In this document: positions 6,251-10,172 of the stretch, piece after piece
Numbering within the stretch: position 1 is the stretch's first letter
How the letters are laid out: every line of letters begins with the position of its first letter
NCBI GenBank assembly: GCA_003244125.1
Contig: QHBL01000060.1
Location: 1 to 10,172, forward strand
DNA length: 10,172 bases
Direction: 5' to 3'
Source of the DNA: Chthoniobacterales bacterium
GTDB taxonomy: Bacteria > Verrucomicrobiota > Verrucomicrobiae > Chthoniobacterales > UBA10450
The notes under the pieces: generated by a model
Databases searched by the model: none
What the model was told of the DNA's origin: nothing
Seen by the model: only the letters and a program-made list of their open reading frames with translations
Made by a program: the position numbers and the translations under genes

Positions 6251-6823
6251 ATGGCTACGATGCTTTCCCCCGCGAGTGAAGCTGCTTCCGCGGTGGAAAT
6301 GCCGGTGAATCTCGATCGATGGGTCCAAGCCAACGCTCATTTATTCAAGCCGCCGGTCAGTAATCGTTACCTTTACGACGGCCGCGATTTCTTCGTCATG
6401 ATCATCAAGGGTCCCAACGCCAGGAACGATTTTCATCAGGTTGATTCTGAGGAATTCTTCTACCAACTCAAAGGCGACATCAAACTGCGCATCCGCGAAG
6501 GCGAGCGGATTGTCGATTACTTCGTGCGTGAAGGCGAGACGTTCTTCATTCCGGCCAATGTGCCGCATGCGCCGGTGCGTCCGCCCGACACTCTCGGCAT
6601 GGTGGTGGAACGCCGGCGGCCGCCGGGCGAGCACGAGCACGTCATCTTCTACTGTCCGCGGTGCGAGGCGCTGGTGGAAGACATCGACTTTGATTGCGGC
6701 GACATCGTCCAGCATTTCAGCCAGGCCATGCTCGATTTCTGGACGGACGACGCGCGCCGCACCTGCAAACATTGCGGAGCGAAGGTGGAGAAACCCGAGC
6801 CGGTCAAGGCCTTTGGGCAGTGA
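6251..6823 (+). CDS. 3-hydroxyanthranilate 3,4-dioxygenase
   Basis: The 190-residue cupin enzyme opens the ring of 3-hydroxyanthranilate with O2 to form 2-amino-3-carboxymuconate semialdehyde (ACMS). The family start MPVNLDRWVQANAHLFKPPV is at 17-36. The Fe(II) ligands by alignment are His62, Glu68 and His106 (in NDFHQVDSEEFFYQ and VPHAPVRP), and the substrate-binding residues are Arg58, Arg110 and Glu120. The bacterial-type C-terminal rubredoxin-like iron site is present: Cys135/Cys138 (YCPRC) and Cys172/Cys175 (TCKHC). The start is uncertain: ATG 6251 gives 16 extra residues, while ATG 6299 begins exactly at the family start; neither has a clear Shine-Dalgarno. The stop codon lies within the first heptamer of repeat element 2. 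The next gene encodes the enzyme that uses its product. The symbol varies between organisms (nbaC, haao), so none is given. Confidence 0.96.
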   Translation: MATMLSPASEAASAVEMPVNLDRWVQANAHLFKPPVSNRYLYDGRDFFVMIIKGPNARNDFHQVDSEEFFYQLKGDIKLRIREGERIVDYFVREGETFFIPANVPHAPVRPPDTLGMVVERRRPPGEHEHVIFYCPRCEALVEDIDFDCGDIVQHFSQAMLDFWTDDARRTCKHCGAKVEKPEPVKAFGQ

Positions 6824-6909
6824 CGAGTGACGAGTGACAAGTGACGAGTTCAGATAAGAACGCGCGCTGCCCGTCTTATTTTTTCTAATCACTCGTCACT
6901 CATCACTCT
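6819..6909. repeat. Inverted heptamer-repeat element 2 (AGTGACG arrays)
   Basis: The left arm is a tandem array AGTGACG, AGTGACG, AGTGACA, AGTGACG plus AGT (6819-6849). It starts at the stop codon of the dioxygenase gene. The right arm (6889-6909) has three TCACTCN heptamers in the opposite orientation, so 6819-6838 and 6888-6907 pair with two mismatches. The core 6850-6886 holds a terminator-like hairpin. The right arm ends 2 bases before the start codon of the decarboxylase gene. The element shares the 7-base period and GTGA core of element 1. Confidence 0.85.
6854..6884 (+). terminator. Candidate intrinsic terminator inside repeat element 2
   Basis: ATAAGA (6854-6859) pairs with TCTTAT (6874-6879), extended by CG (6861-6862) with CG (6872-6873) across one bulged A. 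The stem is followed directly by a T-run (6879-6884). It lies between two genes of one pathway, so it may attenuate and not fully stop transcription. Stem strength is modest. Confidence 0.4.
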
Positions 6910-6911
6910 TC

Positions 6912-8003
6912 TTGAAGATCGATCTCCACACTCACATTCTTCCGCGCGAATGGCCTGACCTCGACTCGCGCTACGGCTACTCAGGTTTCGTTAGACTCGA
7001 TCACTACAAACCATGTTGCGCGCGCATGATGATGGGCGAGCGCGTCTTTCGCGACATCAGAGACAACACGTGGGAGCCGTCGCGGCGCCTTGAAGAAATG
7101 GATGCCGCCGGCGTTACCATGCAGGTCCTTTCTACCGTACCGGTGATGTTCAGCTACTGGGCTAAGCCCGCCGATGCGCTCGATCTCTCCCGTATTCTGA
7201 ACGATCACGTCGCTGAGGTTGTTTGCGCGCATCCCACACGTTTCGCGGGGCTCGGCACCATCCCGCTGCAAGAGCCGGAATTGGCGGCGCGCGAACTGGA
7301 GCGCTGTGTGCGCGAGCTCGGTCTGCGTGGCGCGGAGATTGGCACGCATGTCGATGCCAACGAGCATTGCCACGGGCCGGATTGCCGCAACCTTGACCAC
7401 GCCTCGTTAGAAATCGTATGGAGAACAGCCGAGCAGCTTGGCGCTGCCCTCTTCGTTCATCCCTGGGACATGATCGGGAAAAAGCGAATGCCGAGATATT
7501 GGCTGCCGTGGCTGGTGGGAATGCCGGCGGAAACGTCGCTCGCCATTTGTTCCATGATGTTCAGCGGCGTTTTCGAGCGTTTCCCGAAACTGCGCGTCGC
7601 GTTCGCCCATGGCGGTGGCGCATTCCCCTTCACCGTCGGCCGCATCGAGCGCGCCTTTCACGTCCGGCCGGACCTGGTCGCGATCGATAACAAAGTAAAT
7701 CCACGCACCTATCTCGCCAATGGTGAGCGCCCCGCGCGCTTTTATGTTGACTCACTTGTGCATGACGCCGAGTCACTGCGCATGCTCGTGAAGCTTTTCG
7801 GCGCGGAGAGAGTAGCGCTCGGCTCGGATTATCCTTTTCCGCTGGGCGAAACGCTCGCCGGCGAGCTTATCGAATCAATGACCGAGTTATTGCCGCAGCA
7901 AAGGAGCTACTTGCTTTATGAAACAGCTAATCAGTTTCTTGGCTTGAAACGAATGGAGCCACAGGCCCGCGTTTCGCTCAACGTCCCAGCAACTAATACC
8001 TAA
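6912..8003 (+). CDS. 2-amino-3-carboxymuconate-6-semialdehyde decarboxylase (ACMSD)
   Basis: The 363-residue amidohydrolase-fold enzyme decarboxylates ACMS to 2-aminomuconate semialdehyde, diverting it from spontaneous closure to quinolinate and hence from NAD synthesis. Similarity to human ACMSD runs the whole length: MKIDLHTHILPREWPDL, LSTVPVMFSYWAKP, YWLPWLVGMPAETSLAICSM, FAHGGGAFPFTVGRI and GSDYPFPLGE. The Zn ligands by alignment are His6, His8, His183, His233 and Asp306. The start is TTG 6912, since the family begins exactly MKID-H-H. The right arm of repeat element 2 ends 2 bases upstream, so no Shine-Dalgarno can be seen. A short insertion relative to the animal enzyme at about 149-160 (ANEHCHGPDCRN) is rich in Cys and His. 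The preceding gene makes its substrate; the aminomuconate semialdehyde dehydrogenase expected next is not in the window. Symbols vary (nbaD, acmsd), so none is given. Confidence 0.96.
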   Translation: MKIDLHTHILPREWPDLDSRYGYSGFVRLDHYKPCCARMMMGERVFRDIRDNTWEPSRRLEEMDAAGVTMQVLSTVPVMFSYWAKPADALDLSRILNDHVAEVVCAHPTRFAGLGTIPLQEPELAARELERCVRELGLRGAEIGTHVDANEHCHGPDCRNLDHASLEIVWRTAEQLGAALFVHPWDMIGKKRMPRYWLPWLVGMPAETSLAICSMMFSGVFERFPKLRVAFAHGGGAFPFTVGRIERAFHVRPDLVAIDNKVNPRTYLANGERPARFYVDSLVHDAESLRMLVKLFGAERVALGSDYPFPLGETLAGELIESMTELLPQQRSYLLYETANQFLGLKRMEPQARVSLNVPATNT

Positions 8004-8200
8004 GTAACGACGCACGCAAGAGATAACACCATTCCTGGACGGGCAGGAGTTCACTGCGCTGAACGGCGGGCCTTAGTTCAAGTTCGGAAGCGATTTCACT
8101 CGTCGTTAACTGCAAACAAAGGAGAAGATCCGTCACTTCTGGGGAGTAATTGCCTGAAGCGGAGAAAAGGGACGATGTGGCTGGCTGAAGGAAAGGATAA

Positions 8201-8908
8201 CTATGATGGCGCCGAGTTAGTTCGTGCGGAGCGCAACTCGAAGTTGTTGGCCAGAAGCTGATCGATGAGATCGATCACCCCTTCGCCATTCGACCGCTGC
8301 GTGATGAAGTCCGCCCGCTCTTTCAAGGTAGGAAGGGCGTTGGCCACGGCGATGCCGCAACCGCAGATACGGAGAAAAGCGTGATCGTTTTCAGCATCAC
8401 CTACCCCGATGACGTGGCGAGTAGAAAGGCCAAGGATCGATAAACCGGCGCGCAGACCGGTCGCTTTGTTGACTCCGGTAGGAAGTACCATGACGGCCCC
8501 TTTATTGAAGATAACCTCCAGCTCCAATCCCAGCGCTTTGATGGTTTGCAGAACCTCGTTCTCATGTGGCTCAATCGTCGCCACGATAACGCGACCTGCT
8601 GCGATCGGCACACCGCGCTCCCGCAATTCCTGCACGAACTTCTCAGGTGGCGGCTCGGCCAATAGCTTTACCCGTTCGGTCTTAGGCCAGTAAAGTAGCG
8701 CGCCGTTTTCCGCGACGACAAGATCACACATACCGATCTGCGGGAAGACCGCTTTTAATTCCTCCAGCTCGCGACCGGTCACGAGCACTAGCTTCTTACC
8801 TGACGCGCGCAGTCGCTCGACTGCGCCCAGCGTTTCCGCACTTACCACGCCGTGGTGCGCGAGCGTGCCGTCATAATCGGTAGCCAGAGCTAGATACGGT
8901 CGAATCAT
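8201..8908 (-). CDS. HAD-superfamily (IIB) sugar-phosphatase-like hydrolase
   Basis: The 235-residue protein has the full HAD set: motif I DYDGTLA with Asp11 (nucleophile) and Asp13, motif II Thr44 in LVTGR, motif III Lys148, and motif IV GVGDAENDHAFL with Asp171 and Asp175. A cap domain of about 85-150 between motifs II and III is typical of the Cof/sucrose-phosphatase/trehalose-phosphatase branch. Its ATG (8908-8906) overlaps the stop of the GT20 gene (ATGA), so the two are co-translated. Paired with a trehalose-6-phosphate-synthase-like enzyme, it most likely removes the phosphate from that enzyme's product, as OtsB does. Sequence alone does not separate it from other IIB phosphatases (sucrose, mannosylglycerate or glucosylglycerol phosphate), so I give no symbol. 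It converges with the ACMSD gene. The 197-base gap between them (8004-8200) has a 7-bp hairpin at 8031-8050 without a T-run and no gene. Confidence 0.92.
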   Translation of the reverse strand: MIRPYLALATDYDGTLAHHGVVSAETLGAVERLRASGKKLVLVTGRELEELKAVFPQIGMCDLVVAENGALLYWPKTERVKLLAEPPPEKFVQELRERGVPIAAGRVIVATIEPHENEVLQTIKALGLELEVIFNKGAVMVLPTGVNKATGLRAGLSILGLSTRHVIGVGDAENDHAFLRICGCGIAVANALPTLKERADFITQRSNGEGVIDLIDQLLANNFELRSARTNSAPS

Positions 8909-10172
8909 GTAGTTGTTTGAGCTATCGCGTTTAGCTCGGCTAGTTGCGCCTCAAGCCAATGTGCCGCGCTCCATTCATGCACGTTGTTGCGCAATCGCTT
9001 CAAGCGCGACCAGCGTTCGGCCCCGGGTAACTCCAATGCCTGCTCCATCGCGCGCGCGGTGCCTTCGATGTCCAGTGGCGAGACAAGTATGGCCGCATCG
9101 CCCGTAGTCGATGCCACGCCGGCTGTCTCCGATATTACAGCCACCCCCGGGCGTTCGGACACGACAGCCCACTCCTTCACTACAAGATTCATCCCGTCTT
9201 CACGAGAGTTAACGAGAAGCACATCGCCTTGTTCCATCGCGGCTAGCGCTTGTTCGCGGTCGTTCGTGTAGAAGACGTGGATCGGCTCGCCGCCACAGTC
9301 CGCGGCGAACCGCGCGTTCACTTCGGCGATGGTAGCATAGACAGCGTCGCGATAAGCCCGATAGACGTGCAGGTCCGTGCGTGATGGGATAAGAAAGGCG
9401 AGGAATCTTAGCGTTGCCCGCAAGTCAGGACGTCGCTCGAGCAAGCGACCAAAAGCGCGGAAGCCGATGAGCTGGTTCTTGCTCGGATCAAGCCGGTCCA
9501 CGCGGATGATGATTTGTTTCTCGACAACATCGGAGCCGTTGATAGATGAGGCGAGTCTCGCCCGCGCGGCTTTCATCGCGGGTGAACGCATCAATTGCTC
9601 CACCTCTGTGGGGTCGGTGCTCGCGGGAAATGTTCGGACTCGAATTTTCCGGCCGTCGCGCGCTTTAACCGTGCTATTCTTGTAGTCAACCTCGGCTCCG
9701 AGCAATTCTTCGCAGCAACCAAGGAAAGGCCGCGCGTCCCACTCCGTTTGCATGCCGATTACGTCCGCTCCGAGTAATCCATGCAGGATAGTGTCGCGCC
9801 AGGTTTGCGGGATCAATTTCAGCGTCGCCGAATCTGGGAAAGGGATGTGGGTGAAATGCAGGCTCAGCGCGCCCGGGAACTTCTCGCGCAACATCGCCGG
9901 CAACGGGTAGAGATGGTAATCCTGGATAAGGAATGCGCGTGGCTTTATTCCGGAATCGGCGATGGCGGATGCGATACGGCGGTTTGCCTCAAGGTAACCT
10001 TCGCTCCAGGCGCGATGCCGCTCCGCGTCTAACGAGGAATAGCCAAACTGCCCGACCAGGTGATGCTGCAGCATCCAGAGCACTTCATTCGAGATCGCGC
10101 CATAGTAATCTCGGTAGATGCCGGCGGGTAGGGGCACGGGCACGATGTGATGTTCGGGATCAGCCTGGTCGC
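8905..10172 (-). CDS. GT20 glycosyltransferase, trehalose-6-phosphate synthase-like (5' end outside window)
   Basis: The open frame reaches the right edge (last codons read DQADPEHHIVPVPLPAGIY), so the gene starts beyond it; a GTG at 10143 is internal. About 421 residues are visible and perhaps 50-70 are missing. Counting from that GTG, the GT-B marks are: IQDYHLYPLP (73-82), HIPFP with His99, the nucleotide-sugar loop RVDRLDPSKNQ with Arg217 and Lys222, and REDGMNLVVKE with Asp316 and Glu324. These match OtsA His154, Arg262, Lys267, Asp361 and Glu369. The reaction would be transfer of glucose from UDP/ADP/GDP-glucose to glucose-6-phosphate or a similar acceptor. DPSKN replaces the OtsA-type DYSKG, as in actinobacterial GT20 proteins and the pseudo-glycosyltransferase VldE, so acceptor and product are uncertain. 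It overlaps the HAD phosphatase gene by 4 bases. Confidence 0.93.
   Translation of the reverse strand, partial: DQADPEHHIVPVPLPAGIYRDYYGAISNEVLWMLQHHLVGQFGYSSLDAERHRAWSEGYLEANRRIASAIADSGIKPRAFLIQDYHLYPLPAMLREKFPGALSLHFTHIPFPDSATLKLIPQTWRDTILHGLLGADVIGMQTEWDARPFLGCCEELLGAEVDYKNSTVKARDGRKIRVRTFPASTDPTEVEQLMRSPAMKAARARLASSINGSDVVEKQIIIRVDRLDPSKNQLIGFRAFGRLLERRPDLRATLRFLAFLIPSRTDLHVYRAYRDAVYATIAEVNARFAADCGGEPIHVFYTNDREQALAAMEQGDVLLVNSREDGMNLVVKEWAVVSERPGVAVISETAGVASTTGDAAILVSPLDIEGTARAMEQALELPGAERWSRLKRLRNNVHEWSAAHWLEAQLAELNAIAQTTT

Noticed and set aside
6341..6892. 183-codon minus-strand open frame opposite the dioxygenase
   Set aside because: The plus strand carries a complete cupin dioxygenase with all ligands; the antisense frame starts inside repeat element 2 and shows only a reverse image.
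6071..6909. The heptamer arrays as a CRISPR array or a composite transposon around the dioxygenase
   Set aside because: The units are 7 bases with no spacers of CRISPR length, there is no transposase or target duplication, and the gene between them is a normal chromosomal enzyme.
8031..8050. Hairpin (ATTCCTG/CAGGAGT, loop of 6) between the converging genes as a bidirectional terminator
   Set aside because: It has no T-run on either side and a short stem with one wobble, so chance is likely.
8174..8260. 28-codon plus-strand frame (MWLAEGKDNYDGAELV) with a GGAGAAAAGG stretch upstream
   Set aside because: It is too short and mostly overlaps the 3' end of the HAD gene on the other strand; the purine-rich stretch alone is not enough.

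Overview
The window is a chromosomal segment of a Gram-negative bacterium with a base composition that looks moderately GC-rich by eye. The gene mix is an S9A prolyl oligopeptidase with a signal peptide, an nrdR/unknown/HIT cluster, and intergenic hairpins built from GTGAnnn heptamers. Together these suggest a soil-type Verrucomicrobiota lineage (Spartobacteria/Chthoniobacterales-like). That assignment is inference from gene style and not a database result.

Layout. (1) Positions 1-2295, minus strand: the tail of an operon, read right to left, with an LpxL/HtrB-like acyltransferase broken by a frameshift, then a complete beta-ketoacyl synthase, then the first 29 codons of an unidentified gene running off the left edge. 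The three frames are chained by ATGA and TTGA overlaps. A beta-ketoacyl synthase next to a lipid acyltransferase points to a specialised acyl-chain pathway such as an aryl-polyene-like or unusual lipid cluster, but the rest lies outside the window. (2) 2395-4524, plus: an exported prolyl oligopeptidase with an intact Ser-Asp-His triad. (3) 4640-6039, plus: nrdR, a coupled gene of unknown function whose first half reads like a degenerate ATP-cone, and a HIT-family hydrolase, forming a tight operon. (4) 6251-8003, plus: 3-hydroxyanthranilate 3,4-dioxygenase and ACMS decarboxylase, two consecutive steps of kynurenine/3-hydroxyanthranilate catabolism. Inverted heptamer-repeat elements lie just upstream of the first gene and between the two. 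(5) 8201-10172, minus: a GT20 trehalose-6-phosphate-synthase-like glycosyltransferase (5' end outside the window) overlapping a HAD phosphatase by 4 bases. This is a synthase/phosphatase pair for trehalose or a related non-reducing glycoside.

How the genes work together. The dioxygenase opens the ring of 3-hydroxyanthranilate to ACMS, and the decarboxylase removes CO2 before ACMS can cyclise to quinolinate. The pair therefore drains the pathway away from NAD synthesis. The GT20 enzyme would make a phosphorylated disaccharide that the HAD enzyme dephosphorylates. NrdR senses ATP/dATP through its ATP-cone to control ribonucleotide reductase genes, none of which are in the window; the coupled unknown protein may be a partner.

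The points most worth a second look are the ATP-cone-like partner of NrdR, the two heptamer-repeat hairpin elements, the broken acyltransferase, and the DPSKN-type GT20 signature.
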